A DNA stretch of 64,000 bases from Streptomyces sp. Ag109_O5-1 (GCF_003814875.1 NZ_RKQF01000001.1:3472001-3536000); one strand, 5' to 3'; shown: positions 1 through 9,243, numbered from the stretch's first letter. Translations and numbers: made by a program. Notes: generated by a model not told the origin, from the sequence alone.

Positions 1-15
1 TTGTTTCACATCGAA

Positions 16-47
16 GGTTGGCCTGGCCGGCGCCGGTCAGGCCGACC
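16..47 (-). terminator. Putative terminator of dinG-like gene
   Basis: A near-perfect inverted repeat with 15-nt arms (16-30 and 33-47, two positions forming G-U pairs) lies 9 bases beyond the stop of the minus-strand helicase gene. In the minus direction the stem is followed by a weakly A/T-richer stretch, not a strong U-run, as is usual for Streptomyces terminators. The tight apex means the real loop is probably larger than the 2-nt gap. Confidence 0.55.
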
Positions 48-55
48 CTCGATCA

Positions 56-2029
56 TCACGCCTCCGCCTGCTGTGCGGCCGCATCGATGGCCGCCAGGGA
101 CTTCCTGACCTGATTACGGTCCGTGGTGTACCAGAAGTCGGGCAGTGACGCCTTGAGATAGCTCCCGTACCGGGCGGTGGCCAGCCGCTGGTCGAGTACG
201 GCGACCACGCCCCGGTCCCCCGACGCGCGGACGAGCCGACCGGCGCCCTGGGCCATCAGAAGCGCGGCGTGGGTGGCGGCGACCGCCATGAAGCCGTTGC
301 CGCCGGCGTCCTCGACCGCCTTCTGCCGGGCGCTCATGAGCGGGTCGTCCGGGCGCGGGAACGGGATCTTGTCCATTACGACCAGCTGGCAGCTGGGCCC
401 CGGGACATCGACGCCCTGCCACAGTGACAGCGTGCCGAAGAGGCAGGTCCTGGGGTCGGCCGCGAAGTTCTTGATCAGCTCACCGAGGGTCTCCTCGCCC
501 TGCAGCAGTATCGGGAACTCGGGGATCCGGACGCGCAGTTCCTCGGCGGCCTGCTGTGCGGCCCGCATAGAGGAGAAGAGACCGAGGGTGCGGCCGCCGG
601 CGGCCTGGATCAGCTCGGTCAGCTCGTCGAGCATGTCGGCGCGGTCGCCGTCCCGCGCGGGGCGCGACAGATGCTTGGCGACATAGAGGATGCCCTGCTT
701 CGGATAGTCGAAGGGCGATCCGACGTCGACGCCCTTCCACTGCGGGAGGTCCTCGCCCTCGGTGCCCTCCGCGGCGAGACCCAGGGAGGCGCCGACGCCG
801 TTGAAGTCACCGCCGAGCTTGAGGGTCGCCGAGGTGAGCACGACCGAGCGGTCCGCGAAGAGCTTCTCCCTGAGCAGGCCCGACACGGACATCGGAGCGA
901 CGCGGACGGACGCTCCGAAGCGGTCATGACGCTCGTACCAGACGACGTCCCACTCGGAGCCGTTCACGATCCGCTCCGCCACGTCGTGCACGGTCTCCAC
1001 GGAGGCCAGTGCCTGCTTGCGGACCGCATCCTCGTCCTGGACCGACTTGTCGCGGGTCGTGCCGATCGCGGAGATCACGGTGCGGGCTGCGTCGCGGAGA
1101 GCGGCCAGGGCGTAACCGAGGTCCTCCGGGATCTCCTCCAGACGACCCGGCAGAGCCAGCTCCATCAGCCGCTCGAAGCCCTCGGCGGCGGTCTGGAGCT
1201 GGTCCGCGGCCTTCTCGTCGACCAGTTTGGCGGCACGCCGGACCGCACGGTTGACCTGGCCAGGAGTGAGTTCGCCGGTGGCGACGCCGGTGACCCGCGA
1301 GACCAGTTCGTGCGCCTCGTCCACGATCAGCACCTCGTGCTGCGGGAGCACCGGGGCGCCCTCGATGGCGTCGATCGCGAGCAGTGCGTGGTTGGTGACG
1401 ACGACCTCGGCGAGCTTGGCGCGCTCGCGGGCCATCTCGGCGAAGCACTCGGCGCCATAGGCGCACTTGGATGCGCCCAGACACTCCCTGGAGGAGACCG
1501 AGACCTGGGCCCAGGCCTTGTCGGAGACGCCCGGCGTGAGGTCGTCGCGGTCACCGCTCTCGGTCTCGTCCGCCCAGTCGCGCAGTCGCAGCAGATCCTG
1601 GCCCAGTTTGCTGGTCGGCGCGGCCGCCTCGAACTGGTCGAAGAGGCCCTCCTCCTCGTCCTGCGGCACGCCCTCGTGCAGTCGGTGCAGGCACAGGTAG
1701 TTCGACCTGCCCTTGAGCATCGCGAACTCCGGCCGGCGGCGCAGCAGCGGATGGAGGGCGTCGACGGTGCGCGGCAGGTCCCGCTCCACGAGCTGTCTCT
1801 GCAGGGCGAGGGTCGCCGTCGCCACGACGACCCGCTCCCCGTGCGCGAGCGCCGGCACCAGATAGCCGAGCGACTTTCCGGTGCCGGTGCCGGCCTGGAC
1901 CAGCAGATGGGATCCGTCGTCGATCGCTCCGGCGACCGATTCGGCCATGGTCACCTGGCCGGGGCGCTCCGTACCGCCGACAGCTGTGACAGCGGCATGC
2001 AGGAGTTCAGGGAGTGAGGGCTTCGTCAT
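56..2029 (-). CDS. dinG: DinG/XPD-type ATP-dependent DNA helicase
   Basis: A 657-residue superfamily 2 helicase of the DinG/XPD family, which unwinds DNA 5'-3' and resolves R-loops and G-quadruplexes. Walker A (AGTGTGKS) is near residue 42 and the DEAH box (VDEAHEL) near residue 235. Four cysteines between about residues 110 and 195 (one in SNYLCLHR, three in the RECLGASKCAYGAECF stretch) fit the XPD-type 4Fe-4S cluster. The C-terminal helicase half contains SLWQGVDVPG and QGAGRLVR, the usual motif V and VI equivalents. In Streptomyces this gene lies near lexA, which would be just outside the window. I see no clear LexA box in the 200 bases upstream, so SOS control is not supported here. Function is confident; the exact ATG at 2029 is reasonable but unproved. 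Confidence 0.92.
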   Translation of the reverse strand: MTKPSLPELLHAAVTAVGGTERPGQVTMAESVAGAIDDGSHLLVQAGTGTGKSLGYLVPALAHGERVVVATATLALQRQLVERDLPRTVDALHPLLRRRPEFAMLKGRSNYLCLHRLHEGVPQDEEEGLFDQFEAAAPTSKLGQDLLRLRDWADETESGDRDDLTPGVSDKAWAQVSVSSRECLGASKCAYGAECFAEMARERAKLAEVVVTNHALLAIDAIEGAPVLPQHEVLIVDEAHELVSRVTGVATGELTPGQVNRAVRRAAKLVDEKAADQLQTAAEGFERLMELALPGRLEEIPEDLGYALAALRDAARTVISAIGTTRDKSVQDEDAVRKQALASVETVHDVAERIVNGSEWDVVWYERHDRFGASVRVAPMSVSGLLREKLFADRSVVLTSATLKLGGDFNGVGASLGLAAEGTEGEDLPQWKGVDVGSPFDYPKQGILYVAKHLSRPARDGDRADMLDELTELIQAAGGRTLGLFSSMRAAQQAAEELRVRIPEFPILLQGEETLGELIKNFAADPRTCLFGTLSLWQGVDVPGPSCQLVVMDKIPFPRPDDPLMSARQKAVEDAGGNGFMAVAATHAALLMAQGAGRLVRASGDRGVVAVLDQRLATARYGSYLKASLPDFWYTTDRNQVRKSLAAIDAAAQQAEA

Positions 2030-2231
2030 AGCGCGACCACCCTACGGCCCGGCACTGACAATCGGGCGATCAAGGCGGCGGCGGTGGGTGGGATCACGCC
2101 GGATGCTCCTGGACGGACGGGCCGGGCGGGGAAGGGCGGACCGGAGGTTCGGCTGCTTCGAATTTTTTCGAGCGGCCGGAACTTGATCGGTCGCCGCTTC
2201 GTACTACATGTGTACGCGCAATCACTCAGCG

Positions 2232-3239
2232 CTACATCAGATGACGTAGGGACCGGTCCCGGATCATCAGGGCGGCCCGTTTGGCAGGCAGGTCGACCTC
2301 GGCCGCGTAGCGGTAGCCCGCGTTGAGGAAGGCGGCCACGGAGGGGGTGTTGCGAAGATCGGGCTCCGCGACGACGCGCGCACAGGCGGGGCGGTGGTCG
2401 AGCACGAGATCGGCCACGGCTCTGAGCAGGGCGGACCCCAGTCCCCGTCCCCGGTCGGCGACGGCACCGACGAGCAGGTGGATCCCGGTGTCGTGCGGGC
2501 GGGCCGGATAGTGGCGGGCGAGCGGGTCCAGGTCGGCCCGGTAGATCTCCCAGTAGCTCATCGGGGTGCCGTGGAGCAGGCCCAGGCACGGCACACTGCG
2601 TCCGTCTCCCGTCAGTTGGGCGCGCAGATGGTCCTCCGTCTGCTCCCGTGAGTCGGCCAGCTGCCAGAACGCGGCCACGGCAGGGTCGCTCATCCATCGG
2701 CTGACGATCGGCAGGTCGCGTTCCACGTTGACCGGCACGAGGTGGAAGAGGCCGACGGGGGTTTCGGTGGGACCCCAGGTGCCGATCCGGTCGAGCAGAT
2801 CGGGTGTGCCGAGCGGGTCGAGTGCGGCGAGCCGGTCGTGGCCGGGTGCAGCGGCCCGGTCGGCGTCGAACGGGACGGCTCGGTCGCGGTCGAATGCGGA
2901 GAGACGGTCGTGGACCAGCGGACCGGGACGGTGGTCGTGATCGCGGTCGTGGTCGAACGTGGCGGTGCGGGTCTCGTCGGCCGGGGCGGTGTCCGTCTCG
3001 TCCCAGGCCGTCGGCGCGGGCCATTCCCTTCCGCCGCGGTCGGGGTCGGTCGTCCCTCCGACGTCGCCGTCGGCGCCGCCGGTCGTCGTCCCGGCGAAGA
3101 GGGCGCTGAATCCATCGGGCAGACGCAGGTCCAGGGTGTCCTCGCAGTCCCGGTCGTCCTCGGCGGGTCCGGGGCGGCCGGGGTGGACGGGATGGACCGG
3201 GACGAGGCCTGCGTCGGCGCTCGCGTCGGTGGGAGGCAT
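2232..3239 (-). CDS. GNAT-family siderophore acetyltransferase (IucB/RhbD/AlcB type)
   Basis: 335 residues. The C-terminal half (about 165-335) matches the acyltransferases that acylate hydroxylamines in hydroxamate siderophore synthesis: it starts with GLFHLVPVNVERDLPIVSRW and contains the acetyl-CoA-binding loop DRGRGLGSALLRAV near residue 270. The N-terminal half is mostly low complexity, with a run of Asp/Arg/His-rich repeats at about 68-150 that usual family members (near 190-340 residues) need not have. It is last in a three-gene minus-strand block after an IucA/IucC synthetase and an aminotransferase, which supports the siderophore role. No lysine or diamine N-monooxygenase is in the block, so the acceptor hydroxylamine must be made elsewhere or the pathway is incomplete. 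Acyl donor (acetyl versus longer) cannot be told. Confidence 0.83.
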   Translation of the reverse strand: MPPTDASADAGLVPVHPVHPGRPGPAEDDRDCEDTLDLRLPDGFSALFAGTTTGGADGDVGGTTDPDRGGREWPAPTAWDETDTAPADETRTATFDHDRDHDHRPGPLVHDRLSAFDRDRAVPFDADRAAAPGHDRLAALDPLGTPDLLDRIGTWGPTETPVGLFHLVPVNVERDLPIVSRWMSDPAVAAFWQLADSREQTEDHLRAQLTGDGRSVPCLGLLHGTPMSYWEIYRADLDPLARHYPARPHDTGIHLLVGAVADRGRGLGSALLRAVADLVLDHRPACARVVAEPDLRNTPSVAAFLNAGYRYAAEVDLPAKRAALMIRDRSLRHLM

Positions 3240-3309
3240 GCTGCGCTCCTCTCAGGAGACGGGGTGGGTCATGTTCCTCGGTAGGTGAACGAAGGTCGGT
3301 GATCGAAGG

Positions 3310-3350
3310 CCGGTGGACGGAGACCGGTGGACGGAGACCGGTGGACGAAA
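3310..3350. repeat. 14-bp tandem repeat, 2.7 copies
   Basis: The unit CCGGTGGACGGAGA is repeated from 3310, the last copy diverging after 11 bases. It sits in the 149-bp gap between the acetyltransferase start (3239) and the synthetase stop (3389), in what should be an operon-internal spacer. A looser relative of the unit lies just upstream. No function is evident. Confidence 0.7.
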
Positions 3351-3388
3351 GGACGGTGAGCGACGGGCCGGTGAGGTGGTCCGAGCGA

Positions 3389-5602
3389 TCAGGACTGTGC
3401 GGAGTGGAGGGGGTTGGCGATGGTGACGTAGACGGACTGGGTGTCGACCGGGCCGACGAGTTCGTCGAGGCCGTGCAGCCGGGTCAGCAGGTTGGCCTTG
3501 CAGCGCAGGACGGGTGAGTCGAGCAGACGGCCGGGCAGGGGGCTGCGCAGCCGGGCGGGCCCGGTGGCCACGTCGGTGAGGAACCGGCGGAACGCCGCGA
3601 GCAGCAGGCGTTCGTCGGCGAGCCGCTGGGAGCCGAACGCGCCGATCAGGCCGAGCACGTTGTTGATGCCGAGGTAGTAGGCGAAGCGTTCGTCGGTGAC
3701 CTCGTCGGAGACGAAGGTGTCGCTCTGCTCGCCGATGCCGGGCAGCCGGGCGTCGAGGTCGGCCCGCCGGGACTCACGGAAGTAGTAGCCCTGGTTGTCG
3801 CGGTATCGCCCGCCGGCGGGCCAGCCGTCGGCGTCCAGCAGGAGCAGGGTGTTCTGCTGGTGCGCTTCCAGCGCGATGCCGGCTTCGCCGTCGAGCCAGA
3901 GCACCGGGCGGACCACCTGCTCCAGGTAGCGCAGGAACCACTCGGCGCTGACGGCGCCGACGGGCCGTCCGGTGCGTTCGGCGAGCCGGGCGACCACCTG
4001 GGCGAGCCGGGAACGGTATGTCCCGGGCCTGCCGTTCGCCCCCGGGGCGTCGAGGGGCCGCGGGGCGACCAGCCCGGCGACGCAGGACGCGTCGTCGGCG
4101 GGGGTGAACGGGTTGTGCCGGATCACCACGTCCAGTCCGGGTACGGGTCGGCCGTCCTCGCCGTCGACGGCCAGCCAGGCGGGGTCGCGCACGATGTCGA
4201 AGCCCGGGTGGGCGGCCTGCCAGTGCTTCGCGAGGCCGGTGCGCAGCAGGCGGTGCACCTCGACGCCTCGGTGGAGTTCCTTGCGGAGGTTCTCCCGGCG
4301 GGAGTTGGTGATGCGCAGGCCCAGTGACAGCTTGAGCATGGCGGGAGCGCCAGTGCGGTGGACGGTTCGTACGGAGGAGGTGGGATGCCAGGGGGCGCCG
4401 AGGGGGCCCAGGTCGCGGAGGAGTCCGGCGTCGAGGAGGGCGGCGGTCTCCGCGCGGTGGCGGACCTCGCGGGCCTGCCAGGGGTGCAGGGGCAGGGCGG
4501 CGGCGCAGCCGTCGGGCAGGGGCAGGGCCGTTCCCGCCAGACGTGCCATCAGGTGCGGCGCGGGGAGGGGGCGGCCTCGCTCGGTCCAGGCCGAGTCGGT
4601 GACGAGAAGGGAGGAGGCGACCGCCATCCAGTGCAGCGGGAAGGAGCCGCGCAACTCCGGCGAGTAGAGCCGGGCTTCGGACTCGGTCAGACCCTCACGG
4701 CTCTTCGGGGTCGGATGGAACGGGTGGCCGAGGAGGAGTGCCTGCTCGGCGGCGAGGAAGCGGTCGGGGCCGTCGGCGGGACGGGCGCGCCGGTCCACGA
4801 TGAAGGTGACGGTGCGACGCAGTGAGTCGGCGACGCGGGCCACGAGGTCGCCGTCGTCGGGGGTGGCCCGGGCGACAGGGGAGCCGTCGGCGGCGCCGGG
4901 TGAGCCGTCCCGGGTACCGGACGCGCCGCCGGGGCCGGGCGAGCTGTCACCGGCGCCGGTTGTGCCGATGGTTCGGGTGGTGCCGTCACTCTGGGCCGGC
5001 ACGCCGTTGGCGGTGCGGGGTGTGCTGTCGCTCCGGGCAGGAACGCCGTTGGCGGCGCGGAGAACGCCGTCGGCCTGGCCGGGGACGCCGTCGGCTCGAC
5101 GGACCGCTCCGTCGGCTCGGCGCGCCGCCGGGTCTTCGGCTCGCGGCCCTGCCGGGTCCTCGGGTCGCCTGGCCATGCCGTCGGCTCCCCAGGCCGTCTC
5201 CCGGGTGAGCAGGGCGGCGAGGGTGACCGCGTCGACGGGTGGGGCGGTGTCGGGGGTGCCGGCCAGACGGGGTTGGCCGAATCGGTGCCAGCCGGTCGGG
5301 GACCAGTGGCGGACCGGGGTGATGAGGGCCGTACCGCTGGAGGGGAGCGGGATGCGGAGGGTGGCGGTGTCGGGCGCGGGGAGGTTCGTCTCGCGTACCC
5401 AGCAGCGCAGCAGGTTCTCCACCGCTGCGGCCTGGGCGGCGATATGCGGGTCGGGGTGCTCAAGAAGGTCCCCGGTGTCGTCGCGCGGGCGCTCGGGCGG
5501 GGCGGTGCGGCCACGTTGTTGGGGAACCGACTCGGCGAGCGGAACGGGGCGCCCCTGTGGGCTTTGGTCTCCGTGATCGTCGGGGGTGGGGGTGGCGTTC
5601 AA
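3389..5602 (-). CDS. IucA/IucC-family NRPS-independent siderophore synthetase
   Basis: 737 residues; an ATP-dependent ligase joining a carboxylate (citrate or a dicarboxylate half-ester) to an amine or hydroxylamine. Family marks are in order: HPTPKSREGL (ATP loop), LPLHPWQ, PTSSVRTVHR, the KLSLGLRITNSRREN stretch, EAHQQNTLLLL and YRDNQGYYF. Typical members are near 600 residues. The excess is an Ala/Asp/Gly/Pro/Thr-rich quasi-repeat at about residues 147-250 (4850-5165), lying in the N-terminal region before the conserved core. It stands between the aminotransferase and the acetyltransferase and forms the core of the siderophore block. Only one such synthetase is present, whereas schizokinen or aerobactin-type pathways use two. 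The product cannot be named from sequence. Confidence 0.9.
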   Translation of the reverse strand: MNATPTPDDHGDQSPQGRPVPLAESVPQQRGRTAPPERPRDDTGDLLEHPDPHIAAQAAAVENLLRCWVRETNLPAPDTATLRIPLPSSGTALITPVRHWSPTGWHRFGQPRLAGTPDTAPPVDAVTLAALLTRETAWGADGMARRPEDPAGPRAEDPAARRADGAVRRADGVPGQADGVLRAANGVPARSDSTPRTANGVPAQSDGTTRTIGTTGAGDSSPGPGGASGTRDGSPGAADGSPVARATPDDGDLVARVADSLRRTVTFIVDRRARPADGPDRFLAAEQALLLGHPFHPTPKSREGLTESEARLYSPELRGSFPLHWMAVASSLLVTDSAWTERGRPLPAPHLMARLAGTALPLPDGCAAALPLHPWQAREVRHRAETAALLDAGLLRDLGPLGAPWHPTSSVRTVHRTGAPAMLKLSLGLRITNSRRENLRKELHRGVEVHRLLRTGLAKHWQAAHPGFDIVRDPAWLAVDGEDGRPVPGLDVVIRHNPFTPADDASCVAGLVAPRPLDAPGANGRPGTYRSRLAQVVARLAERTGRPVGAVSAEWFLRYLEQVVRPVLWLDGEAGIALEAHQQNTLLLLDADGWPAGGRYRDNQGYYFRESRRADLDARLPGIGEQSDTFVSDEVTDERFAYYLGINNVLGLIGAFGSQRLADERLLLAAFRRFLTDVATGPARLRSPLPGRLLDSPVLRCKANLLTRLHGLDELVGPVDTQSVYVTIANPLHSAQS

Positions 5603-5791
5603 GGGGGGTTCCTCGGGGACTTGTGGGGGGCGGGGAGTTCGCCGTCGGTCGGGGCGGACTCGCTTGATGCGCAGGGGAGTCGAGTGCTGAGCGTCCTGAT
5701 GAGAGAGGTGGGGACGATGAGGGGTTTCCGGAGGCGGCCGACCGGCCCGCCCGGTGTGCGTCGGCGGGTCGGCCCGTTCCGGGTGCTGCGG

Positions 5792-7564
5792 CTAGCCGGT
5801 CGGTTTCCTGCGGCCGTCCGGGCGTGGCGGCAGAACACCGTGGCCGGCCGGGTCGCGGGCCACCGCGTCCACCGCGTCGGCGAGCCGGTCCAGTACGGCG
5901 GCCGCCTGTTCGTCGCTGATGGTGAGGGGCGGGAGAAGCCGTACGACACCGGCGTGGCGACCGCCGAGTTCGACGATCAGGCCGCGCTCCAGACAAGCGC
6001 GTTGCACAGCGGCGGCGAACTCGGGCGCCGCGGGCCGCGGCTCGCGACGCGCATCGGCGTTCCACCCGGTCGCGGCCCCGCCGACGGCGCCGCGCCCCAC
6101 GCCCGGCGCGCGGTCGAGGGCGCCCGCCGCATCGCCGCCCGCACTCACCACGCCGTCCGCACGGTCCGTGACACCCGCCGCGCCGTTACCGGCACCGGCC
6201 ACCCCACCCGGCACGCCCCGCCCCCACCCACGGACGTGGTCTCGTCCGCCCATGTCCGCCGCACCGCCATGCACACCCAGCCGGCCGTCTCGCCCACCCG
6301 CATCCTCGGCACCGGTCCGCCCGCCCGTCGTCGTACGCCCCGTCCCGCGCGCTTCCCGGTCCCCCGCGCTCGCCCCCGTCGCGCCGCCCGTGTCCCGGGC
6401 CTCGCCCGTACGTCCCTCCCCCTCCGGATCGACCAGTTCCACCCCGATCATCAGCCCCCGCCCGCGCACATCCCCGATGCACGCGAACTCCGCCTGGAGA
6501 GTCCGAAGCTGGGAGAGCATCCGGGAGCCGAGCAAGCCCGCCCGTTCGGCGAGGGCGTTCTCGCGGACGTGGGCGAGGGTGGCCGTCCCGGCGGCCATGG
6601 CGAGTTGGTTGCCCCGGAAGGTGCCGGCGTGGGCGCCGGGTTCCCAGACGTCGAGGTCGTCGCGGTAGACGACGACGGCAAGAGGGAGGCTGCCGCCGAT
6701 GGCCTTGGACAGGACCATCACGTCCGGGGTGACCCCGCTGTGCTCGACGGCCCAGAAGGCGCCGGTCCTGCCCACCCCGGTCTGGATCTCGTCCGCGATG
6801 AGGGGGATGGACCGGTCGGCGGTGACTCGGCGCATCCGGCGCAGCCAGTCGTCCGGGGCCGGGATCACTCCGCCCTCCCCCTGGACGGGTTCGAGGATCA
6901 TGCCGGCGGGCAGCGGGACGCCGGACTTGGGGTCGTCGAGGACGGACTCGGTCCAGCGGGCGGCGAGTTCCGCGCCGCGCGGGCCGCCGACGCCGAACGG
7001 GCAGCGGTAGTCCTGGGGGTAGGGCAGCCGGGCGACACGGACATCGCCGGCCCCGCCGGAGGCGGCCAGGGCGCCGGTGGTCATCCCGTGGTACGCCCCG
7101 GTGAAGGCGAGGATGCCGGTGCGGCCGGTCGCGGCCCGGACGAGTTTGAAGGCGGCCTCGACGGCGTCCGTGCCGGCGGGCCCGCAGAACTGGACGCGGG
7201 CCCGGTCGGCGAGGCCGGGCGGCAGGGTGCGGAACAGTTCGGTGATGAAGGCGTCCTTGACCGGGGTCGCCAGGTCGAGGACGGAGAGCGGGGCGCCGGA
7301 GTCGAGGACCTTGCGGATCGCCTCCAGCACGACCGGGTGGTTGTGTCCGAGCGCGAGGGTGCCGGCGCCGGAGAGGCAGTCGAGGTAGCGGCGGCCGTCG
7401 GCGCCCTCGATGGTCAGGCCACGGGCCCGCACGGGCACGATGGGGAGGGCGCGCGCGTAGGTACGTGCCCTCGACTCGCGCGCCGACTGACGCCTCAGGA
7501 TCCCCTCGTGCGCCGCGCGCGCTCCCCCGGGCGTCCCCCCGGTCACCGACTCCGTCACGGCCAC
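5792..7564 (-). CDS. Diaminobutyrate--2-oxoglutarate-type aminotransferase (class III, PLP)
   Basis: 590 residues, class III aminotransferase of the EctB/DAT/RhbA type, converting aspartate semialdehyde and glutamate to 2,4-diaminobutyrate, a precursor of diamine siderophores. PLP features are FCGPAGTDAVEAAFKL (phosphate-binding loop), IADEIQTGVGRTG and the Schiff-base lysine in VLSKAIGGSLP. The catalytic core is interrupted at about residues 383-508 (6040-6415) by a 125-residue Gly/Ala/Arg/Asp-rich run; conserved sequence resumes at FAAAVQRACLERGLIVELGG. Without it the protein would be the usual 460 residues. The GTG at 7564 is preceded by GGAGG 10 bases upstream; a second GTG two codons later is possible. 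First gene of the siderophore block and divergent from the glucarate dehydratase. Confidence 0.87.
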   Translation of the reverse strand: MAVTESVTGGTPGGARAAHEGILRRQSARESRARTYARALPIVPVRARGLTIEGADGRRYLDCLSGAGTLALGHNHPVVLEAIRKVLDSGAPLSVLDLATPVKDAFITELFRTLPPGLADRARVQFCGPAGTDAVEAAFKLVRAATGRTGILAFTGAYHGMTTGALAASGGAGDVRVARLPYPQDYRCPFGVGGPRGAELAARWTESVLDDPKSGVPLPAGMILEPVQGEGGVIPAPDDWLRRMRRVTADRSIPLIADEIQTGVGRTGAFWAVEHSGVTPDVMVLSKAIGGSLPLAVVVYRDDLDVWEPGAHAGTFRGNQLAMAAGTATLAHVRENALAERAGLLGSRMLSQLRTLQAEFACIGDVRGRGLMIGVELVDPEGEGRTGEARDTGGATGASAGDREARGTGRTTTGGRTGAEDAGGRDGRLGVHGGAADMGGRDHVRGWGRGVPGGVAGAGNGAAGVTDRADGVVSAGGDAAGALDRAPGVGRGAVGGAATGWNADARREPRPAAPEFAAAVQRACLERGLIVELGGRHAGVVRLLPPLTISDEQAAAVLDRLADAVDAVARDPAGHGVLPPRPDGRRKPTG

Positions 7565-7884
7565 GGCTGGCTGTCCTCCCCGCTGTCCAGAGGCGAGTTG
7601 ATCGGCGGGGCCCTGGGCACAGGCAGCGGACCCCCCACCACTACCAACCCCGGACCGTCCGACGGGTTACGGGTCATCTCAAGATCATTGCGGCGCCCTC
7701 GCCTTGGTCCGCACCTCTCATTCGACCCGCCGGACAGAGGACCATCCCTCGACGGAATCCCAGATCATGTCTTGACATCCGGATCAAGCAATTCGTAGCT
7801 TGGCTCAGTATTTACATCCGTGATGAGCGTTCATATTCGCGAACCAGCCGAACTCATCGACCACGGACCGGAGGCAGTCACCGC
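7565..7884. promoter_or_regulatory. Divergent intergenic region, siderophore block / glucarate dehydratase
   Basis: A 320-bp gap separating two divergent genes, so it must hold promoters in both directions. The stretch nearest the plus-strand gene (about 7730-7850) is unusually A/T-rich for the window and contains TTGACA-like sequence on the plus strand at 7773 (cttgaca). I looked for a DmdR/IdeR iron box (a 19-bp TTAGGTTAGGCTAACCTAA-like palindrome) and found none. No RNA or small ORF was recognised. Confidence 0.4.
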
Positions 7885-9144
7885 ATGAACACTCCCGCAG
7901 GCACGAGGATCCGCGAGCTGGTCATCACACCCATCGCCTTCCGCGACCCGCCGCTGCTCAACTCCAACGGTGTCCACGAGCCCCTCGCGGTGCGGATCGT
8001 CCTCCAACTCGTCCTGGAGGACGGCACGGTGGGCCTCGGGGAGTCCCCGGGTGGCACGGCCCGGCTGGAACGGCTCGAGAAGGCCGCGAAGACGGTCGTG
8101 GGCATGGACGTCTTCGACGCGACGGCCGTCGTCGCGGCCGTCGACGCGGCTCTGCTGCCGACCGTACCCAGCTCGCACGAACGCGGCTGGACCACGAGTG
8201 CGGTGGAGGTGGCCTGCATGGACGCGCAGGGCAAGCTGCTCGGGCGGCCGGTCAGCGACCTGCTCGGCGGCACGGTCCGGGACTCGGTGCCCTTCGCCGC
8301 GTACCTCTTCTACAAGTGGGCGGAGCACCCGGCACTGGACGGACGCCCGGCGGTCGGCGACGGCTGGGGGGCGGCGCTGGATCCGGCCGGCGTCGTCGAG
8401 CAGGCGCGGCTGATGCAACAGCGGTACGGGTTACGGTCGTTCAAGCTGAAGGGTGGCGTGTTCCCGCCGGACGAGGAGATCGCGGCGATACGGGCGCTGG
8501 CGGAGGCGTTCCCCGGGCAGCCCTTGCGGCTCGATCCCAACGTGGCTTGGTCGGTGGAGACCTCGAAGTACGTCGCCCATGAGCTCGGGGACGTCCTCGA
8601 ATACCTGGAGGACCCGACCGCGACCATCGAGGGCATGGCGGCCGTGGCGGAGGAGTCGCCGCTCCCCCTCGCCACCAACATGTGTGTGATCGCCTGGGAG
8701 CATCTGAGGCCGGCGATCGAGCAGCGCGCGATCCAGGTGCTGCTGACCGACCACCACTACTGGGGCGGGCTCCGTCGCACCCGTGAACTCGCCGCGGTCT
8801 GCGAGACGTTCGGGCTCGCCCTGTCCATGCACTCCAACTCGCATCTGGGCATCAGCCTCGCCGCGATGACCCATGTCGCGGCCGCGATCCCGAACCTGGA
8901 CCACTCCTGCGACACGCACTACCCGTGGAACAGCGCCGACGATGTGATCGTCCCCGGTGTGCTGGAGCTGAAGGACGGTGCGGTGCGGGTGCCGACCGGT
9001 CCGGGACTCGGCGTCGAACTCGATCATGAGGCGCTGGACCGGCTGCACCGGCTGTACCTGGAGTCGGGGATGCGCACACGGGACGACACCGGTTACATGC
9101 GGCGCGTGGATCCCAGCTACGAATTTCGGTTGCCCCGCCGGTGA
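7885..9144 (+). CDS. gudD: Glucarate dehydratase (enolase superfamily)
   Basis: 419 residues. It dehydrates D-glucarate (or L-idarate) to 5-keto-4-deoxyglucarate. The mandelate-racemase-subgroup signature KLKGG near residue 193 provides the catalytic lysines, RLDPNVAW and YLEDP supply metal ligands, and the base/general acid His lies in SMHSNSHLGIS near residue 315, diagnostic of glucarate dehydratases. The ATG at 7885 has GGAGG ten bases upstream; an in-frame ORF extends further upstream but lacks homology. No downstream glucarate catabolic gene (aldolase) is adjacent, so it is a stand-alone catabolic enzyme here. Confidence 0.9.
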   Translation: MNTPAGTRIRELVITPIAFRDPPLLNSNGVHEPLAVRIVLQLVLEDGTVGLGESPGGTARLERLEKAAKTVVGMDVFDATAVVAAVDAALLPTVPSSHERGWTTSAVEVACMDAQGKLLGRPVSDLLGGTVRDSVPFAAYLFYKWAEHPALDGRPAVGDGWGAALDPAGVVEQARLMQQRYGLRSFKLKGGVFPPDEEIAAIRALAEAFPGQPLRLDPNVAWSVETSKYVAHELGDVLEYLEDPTATIEGMAAVAEESPLPLATNMCVIAWEHLRPAIEQRAIQVLLTDHHYWGGLRRTRELAAVCETFGLALSMHSNSHLGISLAAMTHVAAAIPNLDHSCDTHYPWNSADDVIVPGVLELKDGAVRVPTGPGLGVELDHEALDRLHRLYLESGMRTRDDTGYMRRVDPSYEFRLPRR

Positions 9145-9243
9145 GGCCCGTAGCGAAACCGTTGCCCTTCCATCGGGAGTCCCCCACAGCGACCGCATAG
9201 TGTGTGGCGCTGAAGTTCCGTACCAACAGGGGGAGTCACCACC

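Noticed and set aside
671..2017. Long plus-strand open frame opposite the helicase gene
   Set aside because: It mirrors the codon pattern of dinG in the opposite frame, is rich in Arg/Gly/Asp/Leu, and matches no family; high GC creates such frames.
2030..2231. LexA box upstream of dinG
   Set aside because: No GAAC-N4-GTTC match; the TTCGAATTTTTTCGA string near 2158 has the wrong form.
5273..7798. 841-codon plus-strand open frame across the siderophore genes
   Set aside because: It spans two minus-strand genes with clear motifs and has an Arg/Gly/Pro/Ala noise composition.
7565..7884. Iron-responsive DmdR/IdeR operator for the siderophore block
   Set aside because: No 19-bp TTAGG-type palindrome was found on either strand.
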